Assembly: GCA_013329055.1 (NCBI GenBank)
Contig: DUKY01000012.1
Span: 38,088-102,087, forward strand
Direction: 5' to 3'
Source of the DNA: Nanobdellota archaeon
Lineage (GTDB): Archaea > Nanobdellota > Nanobdellia > Pacearchaeales > GW2011-AR1
Length of the DNA: 64,000 nucleotides
Position 1 is the stretch's first letter, and each line of letters starts with the position of its first letter. The notes below the pieces were generated by a model. It was not told the DNA's origin. It did no database searches and was given only the letters and a program-made list of their open reading frames with translations. The translations under genes and the position numbers were made by a program. Below are positions 47,221 through 56,092 of the stretch, piece by piece.

Positions 47221-49026
47221 TTAAATTAAAAATACAGAATAATCTTTTCCGTCAATATTAATATGCCTGTTTGTCCTGCTTGAAGGAATATTCAACTTAT
47301 TGAAAATAGAATCAACAACCAAAATTTTTCCTTCAGTAAAATTAATCATTTTCCTGCTGGTTAAAGCAAGTTTTTTCAAAGAACTAAGTTTACCTTCAAT
47401 CAAAGAACCATTTAAAACAATTGAAACTTTATACCCCTTAAGATTTGAAAAACGCATCAAATCCCGTCCAAAATGAAACATACTAATTTCAGGATTATCA
47501 ATAGGAGGAGAACAAAATAAAATATAACCCAGATTATCATTCATTTTTTTAAAACTAAAAGAATACTTTTTAGATAACTCAGAGATTTCATTAAAATAAG
47601 CATCGAATTTTATAAAAATAACAAATGTTTTTTTTAATGAATTATTTGAAATTTCTTTTTTTCCAGAAATAATACTGCTTGATTTTTTAACTCTAATCGA
47701 AGCAGATTCAATAAAATCTCCTTCCTTACTTTTAACAAAAAAAGATTTAACAGAAGTAAAATTTTTAAAAACAAAATAAAAAGAAATTAAAATAAATAAA
47801 AAAATAAAAGTAATTATATAACTCTTTGCAGTAAAAGTAGAATCAAATAAAATTGCAGCACCAGTCAGATAAGCATTACTAAAATTATTTTCACCATAAC
47901 TAACATTATAATAACCATAAAAGTCAAGTTTGGGGATGAATATATCACCAATATCAAGATTATCAACATTAATTGGAACAATTAAAGATGAAGAACCATT
48001 TTGAACTTTCAAACTCACAATACCATTATAAGGAACATTCCCAATATTTTGAATTTTAATTTTATTATCAACAACTAAAACTAAAACCTCACTATTTTCA
48101 CTGATATAAATTGGTTTTGAAGAAAAGATGTTTCCATAATAAGTATTAATTTTCCACCCCCCCCTTAAAGAATCGCTTTTAAAAAAATAAGATAAATTTT
48201 CAGAACTTTTAACCTCTTTTTCAAAAACAATATTATTATTTATATCAAAAATTTTAACAACCAAAGTTTCATTTTCAATAAGATTCCCAACCTGATTAAT
48301 CAAATTTACTTGAAAAGTTAAATTTTTTGGCAGAACAATTAATTCTTCAGAGATTATTTGAATACTAGTAGGACTTGATAAAACTTCAATCTTTTCACTT
48401 TTCCTTCCTGAATTAATAACCTTTCCGAGAATGTTTTTTTCTTCTACGCTAAGACTAAAATTATACTTTGAAGGATTTGCTTTTTCAGGGATTAAAAATT
48501 CAGAATAAAAAGAACCATTCGTAACTTCAACAGTTTTTTCAATAATTCCGGGAATAGAAATTAAAATTCCTCCGTTAAACATCTGCTTATTTTCCTTTAT
48601 AACACTTCCATTAATCCTTACTAAATCTAAAGAAGAAAAAAACTTATCATTTAAATTATAATTAATTAAAATTTCGTTACTGATTTTAAATTTATTACTT
48701 GTTTCTTTTTCATCACCAAATTTAACATTGCAAACACATTCGCCATTAATAGGAGCAGGAAATTCAAAGAAAAAATATCTTTTTTCATTCGAGCCAATTT
48801 CATAATAATTCTTGTTAACAATAAAAGTTTGATTACTGCACCCTAAAGATACCTCAACATAATCCGCCAAAGCAAAATTATTTTCAATAGTAAAATTAAC
48901 CTTCATTTTGTCCCCAACATTATAAAGATTATCAAAATTATTTTGAAAAATTATAACAGCACTGCCAAAAGGTACAAAAAATAAAATTAAAATCAATATA
49001 GACAATAAAAATAATGACACCTTCAT
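47221..49026 (-). CDS. Surface protein with single TM and cytoplasmic cyclase-like domain
   Basis: This 601-residue protein has a signal peptide (LFLLSILILILFFVPFGSA) and three to four extracellular Ig-like domains (to about 390). A membrane helix follows (YIITFIFLFILISFYFVF), and then a cytoplasmic domain of about 150 residues. That domain (FVIFIKFDAYFNEISELS, FKKMNDNLGYILF, KVSIVLNGSLIEGK, TEGKILVVDSIFNKL) resembles in order a degenerate class III nucleotide-cyclase fold; catalytic metal Asp residues are not both evident, so activity is doubtful. It is the last gene of the HerA cassette. Confidence 0.7.
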   Translation of the reverse strand: MKVSLFLLSILILILFFVPFGSAVIIFQNNFDNLYNVGDKMKVNFTIENNFALADYVEVSLGCSNQTFIVNKNYYEIGSNEKRYFFFEFPAPINGECVCNVKFGDEKETSNKFKISNEILINYNLNDKFFSSLDLVRINGSVIKENKQMFNGGILISIPGIIEKTVEVTNGSFYSEFLIPEKANPSKYNFSLSVEEKNILGKVINSGRKSEKIEVLSSPTSIQIISEELIVLPKNLTFQVNLINQVGNLIENETLVVKIFDINNNIVFEKEVKSSENLSYFFKSDSLRGGWKINTYYGNIFSSKPIYISENSEVLVLVVDNKIKIQNIGNVPYNGIVSLKVQNGSSSLIVPINVDNLDIGDIFIPKLDFYGYYNVSYGENNFSNAYLTGAAILFDSTFTAKSYIITFIFLFILISFYFVFKNFTSVKSFFVKSKEGDFIESASIRVKKSSSIISGKKEISNNSLKKTFVIFIKFDAYFNEISELSKKYSFSFKKMNDNLGYILFCSPPIDNPEISMFHFGRDLMRFSNLKGYKVSIVLNGSLIEGKLSSLKKLALTSRKMINFTEGKILVVDSIFNKLNIPSSRTNRHINIDGKDYSVFLI

Positions 49027-49133
49027 GATAAATTAAAATAAAGAATGTTTAAAAGATTTTAGATATTCTCTCAAAGATTTTTTATCCAATGATTTAGGTA
49101 GATATTTCTTAAAACAATCAAAAAGAAACAAAA

Positions 49134-49958
49134 TTATCTCAATCCTTCAAGAATACTTTTTAATTGATCAATATCTTTACTCATAGAAGACTTCTTTTCC
49201 AAATCTTTTAATGCATCAACATACCTTTGAACCTTATGAACCAAATGATCCAAATCGTCTTTTGACGCTAAACCATTAATCTTATCTTTTGCAAACTGGG
49301 CATCTTTAGTATTTTGCTCAACACCAGCCTTCATCTCTTGCAGTTCAGAATCAAAAGAGTCAATCATTTGATATTTCTTTCTTACTTCAGCATAAATAGT
49401 CTCAATTTTATCAGTATTAATATTAATTTTAGATTCAATTTTTTTTATTTCAATTAACTCTTGCTTAACCTCTTCACTTAATTTAACAATCTCTTCAACA
49501 CCCCTAAAGAATTTAATTTTTTGCTTGGCATCTTTTAATTCTTCCATAACACGATCCATAATTGTTTCATTTCCTTCCAAATTAGCTTTTAATGCCTCAA
49601 TTCTTGCTTCCTGTTTTTGAACTTCAGTCATAATCTTTTCAGGTTGAACTGTTTCAACTAAATCATAAGCTTTAATTGATTTTAATTCAACTTCCTGAAT
49701 AGTTTTATCTCTATCAAGAATCATTGCCCTTAATTCTCCAATTTGTTCACTAATACGATTAAATCTTTCAGAAGTTGATTTTCTAACTTCAGTAAATGCC
49801 TCTAAACTAGCTTTTATTTTTTCAATTTCAGCAGCCAATTGAGAAACACTAGCACTCGCTAAAGAATCATCTTTTTTCTCAACTTTTTTTTCCGGAACAG
49901 TTCCTTCTTCTAAAGCTGTATCTTCACCTTCCTTTTTCTTCTTCAAAAATTCAAACAT
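49134..49958 (-). CDS. Cytoplasmic coiled-coil protein in the HerA cassette
   Basis: This 274-residue protein has an acidic/lysine-rich N terminus (MFEFLKKKKEGED) and then almost continuous coiled coil (residues about 45-270; heptad runs such as EIEKIKASLEAFTEVRKS). It has no membrane helix. The composition recalls coiled-coil accessory proteins of the archaellum operon (ArlC/D/E), but without the rest of that operon I do not assign it. Its start overlaps the preceding gene by 8 bp. Confidence 0.7.
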   Translation of the reverse strand: MFEFLKKKKEGEDTALEEGTVPEKKVEKKDDSLASASVSQLAAEIEKIKASLEAFTEVRKSTSERFNRISEQIGELRAMILDRDKTIQEVELKSIKAYDLVETVQPEKIMTEVQKQEARIEALKANLEGNETIMDRVMEELKDAKQKIKFFRGVEEIVKLSEEVKQELIEIKKIESKININTDKIETIYAEVRKKYQMIDSFDSELQEMKAGVEQNTKDAQFAKDKINGLASKDDLDHLVHKVQRYVDALKDLEKKSSMSKDIDQLKSILEGLR

Positions 49959-50346
49959 TTTTTATCTCCTTTTCAACCTCTTCGATTAACTTCATAACAA
50001 TTTTAAAATCTCTCTTGTTATGCGTCACATTAAAATATTTAATTTTCAAATTTAATAAATTTACCTTAATTGAAATAAAAAATACATCAATGCCTTTTGA
50101 CTTAAATAATTTAATTTTCTGCCTAAATAAATAAATCTTTTTTTCCAAAGCAACCTTTAATGAATATTCAAGTAAATGAATTTGTTCACCTAAATCTTTG
50201 GACTTTTTAATCTTAACAAAAATTGCTTTATCAATTAATTTTTTTGCATAAAAAATCAAAAGCTTAGCTTTCTTTTTGTTTTCTTTTATAATTAATCTTT
50301 CACTATTTGATTTGCCAAAAAGGAAGGATTTATTTTTATAAAACAT
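49951..50346 (-). CDS. Small helical partner protein of HerA-like ATPase, paralogue 1
   Basis: This 131-residue basic helical protein is homologous over its C-terminal half (SKGIDVFFISIKV, KIKYFN, DFKIVMKLIEEVEK) to the protein at 61239-61772. Both directly follow a membrane-anchored HerA-like ATPase gene. The shared position suggests a cognate cytoplasmic partner or adaptor. No enzymatic motif. Confidence 0.7.
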   Translation of the reverse strand: MFYKNKSFLFGKSNSERLIIKENKKKAKLLIFYAKKLIDKAIFVKIKKSKDLGEQIHLLEYSLKVALEKKIYLFRQKIKLFKSKGIDVFFISIKVNLLNLKIKYFNVTHNKRDFKIVMKLIEEVEKEIKNV

Positions 50347-50402
50347 TAAATTATAATAGAAAAATTAATTTATAATATTTGCCTTTTAAGGAAATTTTAA
50401 TT

Positions 50403-53400
50403 TTATTTATTCAAGGCATCTTTTGCTTTCTTAATTAACTTGCTATCAACAATATTAGGGATCTCTTTTGTTTTTAGCCCTTCTTTTTTAAAATTATTTT
50501 CAACTTTTTTCTCAACAAAATTTCCTACCTTTTCTTTATTTCTTTCATCTAATCCTTTTTCTTTTTCAGAAGAATTATTTACTAAATCCTTAACAATAAC
50601 TTTTTCCCTCTCCTTTTTAGCGTCTTCAACTGCCTTTTTTACATCTGCTTCATTTGCAAGTTCCAATAATCGAGGTTTAGGCTTTTTACCCAATTTTTCC
50701 CATTCTTTTTCAATTCTCGGTTTTAATCCCTCAAGATAAATCTCAACAACAGAAAAACTACCTGACATAATTTTATCCTTAATTAGTTTTAATTCCATCT
50801 TTAAATCAAAAATATCAATACCTTCTTTTTCTAACTGCAACATTTGATCAGCTAAATCATCAACAAGATCATTATAACGATTATATTTCTCAAGCTCTTC
50901 GTCTGGTAATCTACGGGTGCTGTGTAAAATCGGCCTAAAATTAATAAAATAAGGTCGACCACGATTATATTCTGCATTTTGAAACATTGCAACACCGACT
51001 TCTGCACGAACTAAAGATTTCAAAAAACCCTCGCCATACTTGGTTTTAATCCTTTCAAGGTCTGACTCTTCCAAAGTCCTTGTTTGAACTTCAGTATTAA
51101 TGTTAGCTTTAATTTCGCCCACAAAATCATTTAATACCTGTGAAATAAGCATTACACCAATACCCCACTTACGAAACTCCCTGCACGCCCTTTCGATTTG
51201 CAGGAATCCTTCACCACTACCACCAAACTTAGAAAGTAATCTATGAACTTCATCAAAAACAACTAAAACTTTCAAAGTAGGAGATTCCTTTGGATCTGAT
51301 TTAAACACCTGCCTAATAACATTGGCAATAAAAAAATCTATATCTTTTGGATCTAGCTTATTTAAAGAAAAAATTTGAATTTGCCCGGGGTTAATATGCT
51401 TATTAATATCAATAATTTGTCTGGCATTAACTACCTGCCGAACGTTCCCTTTAAATCCTCTTGCATCACTTTCTTTTAATCCGAACTTTGAATAAAAAGA
51501 CATCATCTTTTTATCATCGCACTTTCTAAGCATACCACTCCACTGAGCAGTTGGATCAAAAACAATAACCGCAATATCATTCATTAAAGCTTCTTCAATA
51601 ATAACCTGTGCTGAAATAGATTTACCCATACCAGTTGCACCAGCGACGATTGCGTGTGTAGTCAATCTCTCCAATTCATAATAAGCCGGATGTTTTGATT
51701 CAGCAACTAAGCCTAATTTAACAACTTTTTCACCGGGACGAGGCAAAGTTGCATAATCTACTTCAACACGATATCTCTTTTTTCTTTCTTCATATTTTCT
51801 ATAAAGCAAAAAATTCAAAGACACAAAACTTAAGAAAGAAATAATCATAATCATCACCCACAAAGGAATACCAAAAAAAGAATAGAGATAAATAGGTCTT
51901 GAAACAATAAATGATGCAGTCGAACGAGATAACAAATTTAAATAACGAGCTTCAATTTCTAAAACATATTCTCCCTCTGAAACATTGGCAGGTATATTAA
52001 TCTCTTTTAATAATGTCAAAGAATTTTGAATCTCAGAATCATACTCCTCAACATTATAGACAACACCTTCACTATCCTTAATAACTGACTTTAAAGAAAC
52101 TTTATAACTTTGATCTCTTAATAAATTTTGAAGACTTAATTTATATTTTAAATTTTCACCAGGTTGAACAATATTATTAAATAAATCAATTTCAGATAAT
52201 AAAACCTCAACAGGAAATTTTTTTTCTACAATAGTAATAATAATAGGAATAACCAGATCCAAATCTCCGGCAATAGTTAACGTCCCATTATAAACACCTA
52301 AAGGTTTAGTACCATAAATCGTAAGAACCAAATTTGTAAATGAATCAGGATTTACAGAAAGAGCACTTTTATCTAACTCAATAAAACTTTTTATTTCCGG
52401 AGATAATGTAAAAATTAAATCCATATTAGTTGTTTTAAAATTATAAAGCCCGATAGTTTCTTCAATAAAAGTATTTTGCCTGACCTCTTTTCTAATCTCC
52501 TTAGTACTTACCCAAAAATCTTCTGCCCGGGAAATTACTTCAGGGTTAGGTTTCTTATTATACTTCCCGTCGTCATCATTATTTTCAGTATAAGGACCGG
52601 TAACAAATTCATAATTCAATGTACTATAGATCATCATAATATTATGAGTTACATTTGTAGTATTTGATGAAAAATTTAAAATAGCATAATAATTATCATA
52701 GAATAATTTTGTTGCAATAATTGGATGCTGACCCAAAGTTAAAGAAGGTCTAAATGAATAATAACCCAAACTATTTGTAGTAGTCGTGGAATTGCCTAAT
52801 TGAATAGTAACATTTTCTAAAACATTTCCTAAATCGCTTGTTACATAACCGGAAACTAAAGGGGTAATTGTAACATTATAAGAATCAGCCTCAGGAGATA
52901 AAGTAATATTTCTTAAAAAAGTTGAACTGCTAAAATTCACTTCAATCGTTGAAATATGCGTTTGATAGCCCAACTTTAAACCCAATAAAGTATAATTTCC
53001 GGAAATCACAGTAAAATTTAATGTATAATAACCATTGATATCAGAAATCCCAGTATAACCAGCTAACTTAACAGTAGCATTATATAAAGGATTATTATCC
53101 TCATCAAAAACATAACCTGAAACATTACCCAAAATATTTTCTCCAATTCCCCCCCCGGCAGGACATTCATCATAAGGGTCAGTAAAGAAGTAATATGTCT
53201 GAGTATCATTAGGAATACCGGGAATCAATGTTTGGTAATTAACTAATTTTTCAGGATTAAAAGATTTTTGGACAGTTTCAATATACGTAACATAAACAAA
53301 ATTAGTTCCGTCATATAAAATTCCCATATCAAAAATTTCATTTTCTCCGTCATACCTATAAGTATAAGTTGAGGGAATACCAGTGATGTTTCTGCTTCCA

Positions 53401-53915
53401 ACCATTATACTCATATTGCCGATAAAAGTATTAATAGCACAATCAACTTTCCCTGAACACCCAATAATAGAATCCAAATCTGCAGGATTTGCAGGTTCTA
53501 AAGTTTCAAAACTAATAGCACTTGAATTTGAAATATAGACTTCATTTCCCCCTTCAGCATCAGACTGCACACAATCAAAAAAAACATCCATACGACCAAT
53601 ATAACCTGTACTAAAATCATCAAAAAGTAATTCTGTAAAACCAGGAACTCTTAATGCTAAACCATAAATACCATGCCAGTAAATTGTATCAAAAGTGTCA
53701 TGAATAACTACCTCACTAATACTGCCTGCCTGACTGCTAAGATAACCCGCATAACCGGTAATAGAAATTTTTGACAAGAGGAATATAAATAACAAAGAGC
53801 TTGTAATGACAGTAATCAAAAATAAAGAGAAAATCAATTTATTTTCAAGTAAATCTTTTTTTAAAACATCTTTTGCAAGATCACCAACTTTTTTATTTTT
53901 ATTATTAATAGACAT
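50403..53915 (-). CDS. Membrane-anchored HerA/DUF87-type ATPase with extracellular domains (1170 aa)
   Basis: I use the ATG at 53915. An N-terminal helix (IFSLFLITVITSSLLFIFLL) is followed by an extracellular region of about 620 residues with two carboxypeptidase-regulatory-like domains (GYVFDEDNNPLYNATVKLAG, GYVTSDLGNVLENVTIQLG) and further beta domains. A second helix near 690-715 (WVMIMIISFLSFVSLNFLL) leads to a cytoplasmic HerA-type ATPase: Walker A GATGMGKS near 770, FDPTAQWSG, Walker B VLVVFDEVHRLL near 900, LISQVLNDF and QTRT. A charged tail follows. HerA/FtsK-fold ATPases pump DNA or protein; substrate unknown. Upstream and downstream genes form one cassette. Confidence 0.85.
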   Translation of the reverse strand: MSINNKNKKVGDLAKDVLKKDLLENKLIFSLFLITVITSSLLFIFLLSKISITGYAGYLSSQAGSISEVVIHDTFDTIYWHGIYGLALRVPGFTELLFDDFSTGYIGRMDVFFDCVQSDAEGGNEVYISNSSAISFETLEPANPADLDSIIGCSGKVDCAINTFIGNMSIMVGSRNITGIPSTYTYRYDGENEIFDMGILYDGTNFVYVTYIETVQKSFNPEKLVNYQTLIPGIPNDTQTYYFFTDPYDECPAGGGIGENILGNVSGYVFDEDNNPLYNATVKLAGYTGISDINGYYTLNFTVISGNYTLLGLKLGYQTHISTIEVNFSSSTFLRNITLSPEADSYNVTITPLVSGYVTSDLGNVLENVTIQLGNSTTTTNSLGYYSFRPSLTLGQHPIIATKLFYDNYYAILNFSSNTTNVTHNIMMIYSTLNYEFVTGPYTENNDDDGKYNKKPNPEVISRAEDFWVSTKEIRKEVRQNTFIEETIGLYNFKTTNMDLIFTLSPEIKSFIELDKSALSVNPDSFTNLVLTIYGTKPLGVYNGTLTIAGDLDLVIPIIITIVEKKFPVEVLLSEIDLFNNIVQPGENLKYKLSLQNLLRDQSYKVSLKSVIKDSEGVVYNVEEYDSEIQNSLTLLKEINIPANVSEGEYVLEIEARYLNLLSRSTASFIVSRPIYLYSFFGIPLWVMIMIISFLSFVSLNFLLYRKYEERKKRYRVEVDYATLPRPGEKVVKLGLVAESKHPAYYELERLTTHAIVAGATGMGKSISAQVIIEEALMNDIAVIVFDPTAQWSGMLRKCDDKKMMSFYSKFGLKESDARGFKGNVRQVVNARQIIDINKHINPGQIQIFSLNKLDPKDIDFFIANVIRQVFKSDPKESPTLKVLVVFDEVHRLLSKFGGSGEGFLQIERACREFRKWGIGVMLISQVLNDFVGEIKANINTEVQTRTLEESDLERIKTKYGEGFLKSLVRAEVGVAMFQNAEYNRGRPYFINFRPILHSTRRLPDEELEKYNRYNDLVDDLADQMLQLEKEGIDIFDLKMELKLIKDKIMSGSFSVVEIYLEGLKPRIEKEWEKLGKKPKPRLLELANEADVKKAVEDAKKEREKVIVKDLVNNSSEKEKGLDERNKEKVGNFVEKKVENNFKKEGLKTKEIPNIVDSKLIKKAKDALNK

Positions 53916-53983
53916 ATAATCAAACAATACATAAAATAATTAATAAACTTTCCTAAATAATAAGCAGAAAACACAAATAAAAA

Positions 53984-54676
53984 TTAACTCTTATCCAAAT
54001 TTTTTATCTCCTTTTCATTATCATCAACAGATAACTCTTTGTTTTCCTCTTTCTCCAAATTCTCTGCAGAATCTTCCTTTTTTTTAAATTTTATCAATAC
54101 TTTTTTAAACAAATTATTAAACCAGTCCTTTATTTGAGTATATATCAAAGAAACTTTATTTTTAGATTTATTAAAGAATGTTAAAAGCTCTAAATTAATT
54201 CTATAAAAAAACATTCCAAAAAAAGATTTAGTATCTAAATAAAATATTTTAAAAAAAAGTTTTAATTTATAATAAATCTTTTTAAAAATAACCGGAACAA
54301 ATAAATCAAAGAAATTTTTTAATTTTAATTTAAATCGAAATTTAAATAATTGCCAATTTATAAAAAATTGCTGTTTTTTTGAAATAGCTAAATCAAGATG
54401 TTCAACCTCAAATTGATCTTTTTCTTTTTTAATAACTTTTTTTTGTTCGATTTTTGTATCCTCTTCAAAAACTTTTTGTTGATTCTTTTTAACAAAATTT
54501 TCAATGTCTTTTTTATACTTTTTAATAAGCTCATTTAAATGAACTTGATATTCTTTCTCAATAATAACTTTTAAAGGCCTGTCGGCAAATTTTAATTTTT
54601 CAGAAAGATTTTTTTCTTCTGATTTAAATTGTGATTCATAATACTCATCAATTTGTTTTAAATTTTTAAATTTCAT
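53984..54676 (-). CDS. Basic amphipathic-helical protein in the HerA cassette
   Basis: This 230-residue protein has a Lys/Glu-rich helical N-terminal third. A central region of Phe/Leu/Lys-rich amphipathic helices (FKFRFKLKLKNFFDLFVPV, LKLFFKIFYLDTKSFFGMFF) lacks fully hydrophobic spans and suggests peripheral membrane contact. The tail is acidic. It follows the Cys-rich membrane protein after 11 bp. Function unknown. Confidence 0.65.
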   Translation of the reverse strand: MKFKNLKQIDEYYESQFKSEEKNLSEKLKFADRPLKVIIEKEYQVHLNELIKKYKKDIENFVKKNQQKVFEEDTKIEQKKVIKKEKDQFEVEHLDLAISKKQQFFINWQLFKFRFKLKLKNFFDLFVPVIFKKIYYKLKLFFKIFYLDTKSFFGMFFYRINLELLTFFNKSKNKVSLIYTQIKDWFNNLFKKVLIKFKKKEDSAENLEKEENKELSVDDNEKEIKNLDKS

Positions 54677-54687
54677 TTTAAGATAAT

Positions 54688-55008
54688 TTATTTACAATAG
54701 CAGTCGCAAGTATTGCACTGATTATTAAAAGGAACAAAAGTTGAATTAAAATAAGAATATTCTTTTATTTTGCATGAATTCTGGCAGGCAATTTTACACT
54801 CGCCTTCGTTCTGAATTTTATGAATTAGATTTCCCATCATCAAAGCACATTCATCTTTTATTAAAAGATATTCCGGTTCCCTAAAATTATTTTTTACTTT
54901 TTCTAAAATATTTAATTGAATAAAAGTTAATAAAAAAATTAGTAAAATAAAAAAAGTCACTAAAGGATAAATAACTTTTATAATCTTTTTCCGAAACTTT
55001 ATTTTCAT
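54688..55008 (-). CDS. Single-TM protein with cysteine-rich external domain
   Basis: This 106-residue protein has a basic N terminus, one helix (VIYPLVTFFILLIFLLTFI) and an external domain with eight cysteines (CALM, ECKIACQNSC, QCNTCDCYC). The CxxxCxxxC and CxxCxCxC spacings suggest a disulphide-bonded or metal-binding mini-domain. The gene sits in an operon with 55009 (adjacent) and HerA 1. A redox or structural role is possible but unproven. Confidence 0.7.
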   Translation of the reverse strand: MKIKFRKKIIKVIYPLVTFFILLIFLLTFIQLNILEKVKNNFREPEYLLIKDECALMMGNLIHKIQNEGECKIACQNSCKIKEYSYFNSTFVPFNNQCNTCDCYCK

Positions 55009-55611
55009 TTACTTTTTCCCTTGGTCTCTGGATTTCTTCTTGCAAATCTTAACAAATTCAGCCAAAAGCTCTTTTAATTCTTTTTCTTCGTCTTTAATTT
55101 CTTCCTCTTTTTCAATTAAATCAAAATAAATATTTTGCCATTCTTTTTCTAAAGATTGTAAATGATTAACTTTCACAGATATCTTTTCCTGGAAATTTTT
55201 CCCAAGAACTTTTATAATTGAATTTGTTTTTTGTTTTTCCCAATAACCCCTCATATCTGAAACAACATCTCGCGGTAAAAACTTTTTATTGTACCAATTT
55301 TCCAATTGGTCTAAATCATTCATTTCACTAGACAAATTTTCCTGCAAATCACTAAAAAAACTTTTTTCATTATCTAAAGATCCTTTAATCAAATCTTTTT
55401 TTGGAAAGACATCTTCTTTAAGATCTTTTTTTTGTAGAGTAGGCTTTTCAATCTCAGGAAATGCCAAAGCAGGTTTATTTTTTGATTCTTCCTCTTCAAG
55501 ATACTTATGAACAATTTTTCCTTCTTCATTAAAAAAACCACCAATCTTATCTGAAGCTAATTCAGGTAATTCATCCGGAACCTTGCTCCTCTTAAAAATT
55601 TTGAAAACCAT
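55009..55611 (-). CDS. Charged cytoplasmic helical protein of the HerA cassette
   Basis: This 200-residue protein has an N terminus of disordered charged residues and a helical C-terminal half (LENWYNKKFLPRDVVSDMRG, SLEKEWQNIYFDLIEKEEE). It has no signal or membrane span. It is probably an adaptor. It is adjacent to the Cys-rich membrane protein and about 35 bp after the DUF2080-like gene. Confidence 0.65.
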   Translation of the reverse strand: MVFKIFKRSKVPDELPELASDKIGGFFNEEGKIVHKYLEEEESKNKPALAFPEIEKPTLQKKDLKEDVFPKKDLIKGSLDNEKSFFSDLQENLSSEMNDLDQLENWYNKKFLPRDVVSDMRGYWEKQKTNSIIKVLGKNFQEKISVKVNHLQSLEKEWQNIYFDLIEKEEEIKDEEKELKELLAEFVKICKKKSRDQGKK

Positions 55612-55646
55612 TTTATTTTAAATCAAGATTATTTTAAATAACTTTC

Positions 55647-55826
55647 TTATTCTATCACCACCTTTACAGTTTTATTTAAATATTTTTTTGAAAGGATAAC
55701 ATGAGCACCATTTCCAAATGAAGTAATTTTTTTTTCAATAACTTTTTCAGGAACATTCAGCAACCTTAAAGTTTGATTTATTGAATCGATATTTTTAACT
55801 AACGAATTAATATTTTCTTTATTCAT
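55647..55826 (-). CDS. Small DUF2080/AbrB-like protein (59 aa)
   Basis: This 59-residue frame ends KKITSFGNGAHVILSKKYLN and KTVKVVIE, which resembles the small archaeal DUF2080/AbrB-like proteins (FGNxAHVxxPKxxLGKxVKV). The N-terminal half is helical (INSLVKNIDSINQTLRLLN). It begins the HerA-cassette transcription unit. A repeated TATATAC lies at 55826-55832 and 55838-55844 just before the start. It is probably a transcriptional regulator. Confidence 0.65.
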   Translation of the reverse strand: MNKENINSLVKNIDSINQTLRLLNVPEKVIEKKITSFGNGAHVILSKKYLNKTVKVVIE

Positions 55827-55881
55827 ATATACAATTATATATACTTATTTATAAATCTTTCTTTTTTTACTTTGTTCGAAG

Positions 55882-56036
55882 TTTGATTTTACTATCATTT
55901 GGGAGTTCAAATATTCTTAAGGGCGGGTCTTCAAGCTTTAGCTTGAACTAGAAGCGAAAGTTTACATTTGCATTAATCCCAAAGGTAAAATTGAAAAAAG
56001 CAAGTGTGGGCTTGAGTAGGGGAATCCAAAATCAAA
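55882..56036. repeat. Element D: dispersed structured element with one hairpin-repeat unit
   Basis: Arms TTTGATTTT (55882-55890) and AAAATCAAA (56028-56036) enclose the family core TTGGGAGTTCAAATATTC and GGGGAATCC box. Inside are the TTCAAGC-TTTA-GCTTGAA hairpin and one copy of the 14-bp G-U hairpin repeat seen in tandem in element C. Outer ends (CTTTGTTCGAAG) loosely match the CTCTGTCCAGAG end of element C, consistent with a decayed copy. Confidence 0.6.
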
Positions 56037-56092
56037 AAGATTTAATTTCGGGAAAAACTTTTTTTCAAAAAATAAAAATAAACTTTCACAGA

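Noticed and set aside
49027-49133. Short 32-codon minus-strand frame starting TTG between two genes
   Set aside because: No ribosome site, no recognised pattern and start inside the upstream gap; too weak.
47221-55611. Archaellum or type IV pilus operon
   Set aside because: Coiled-coil proteins recall ArlC/D/E, but no archaellin, class III signal peptides, ArlI-type ATPase or ArlJ are present.
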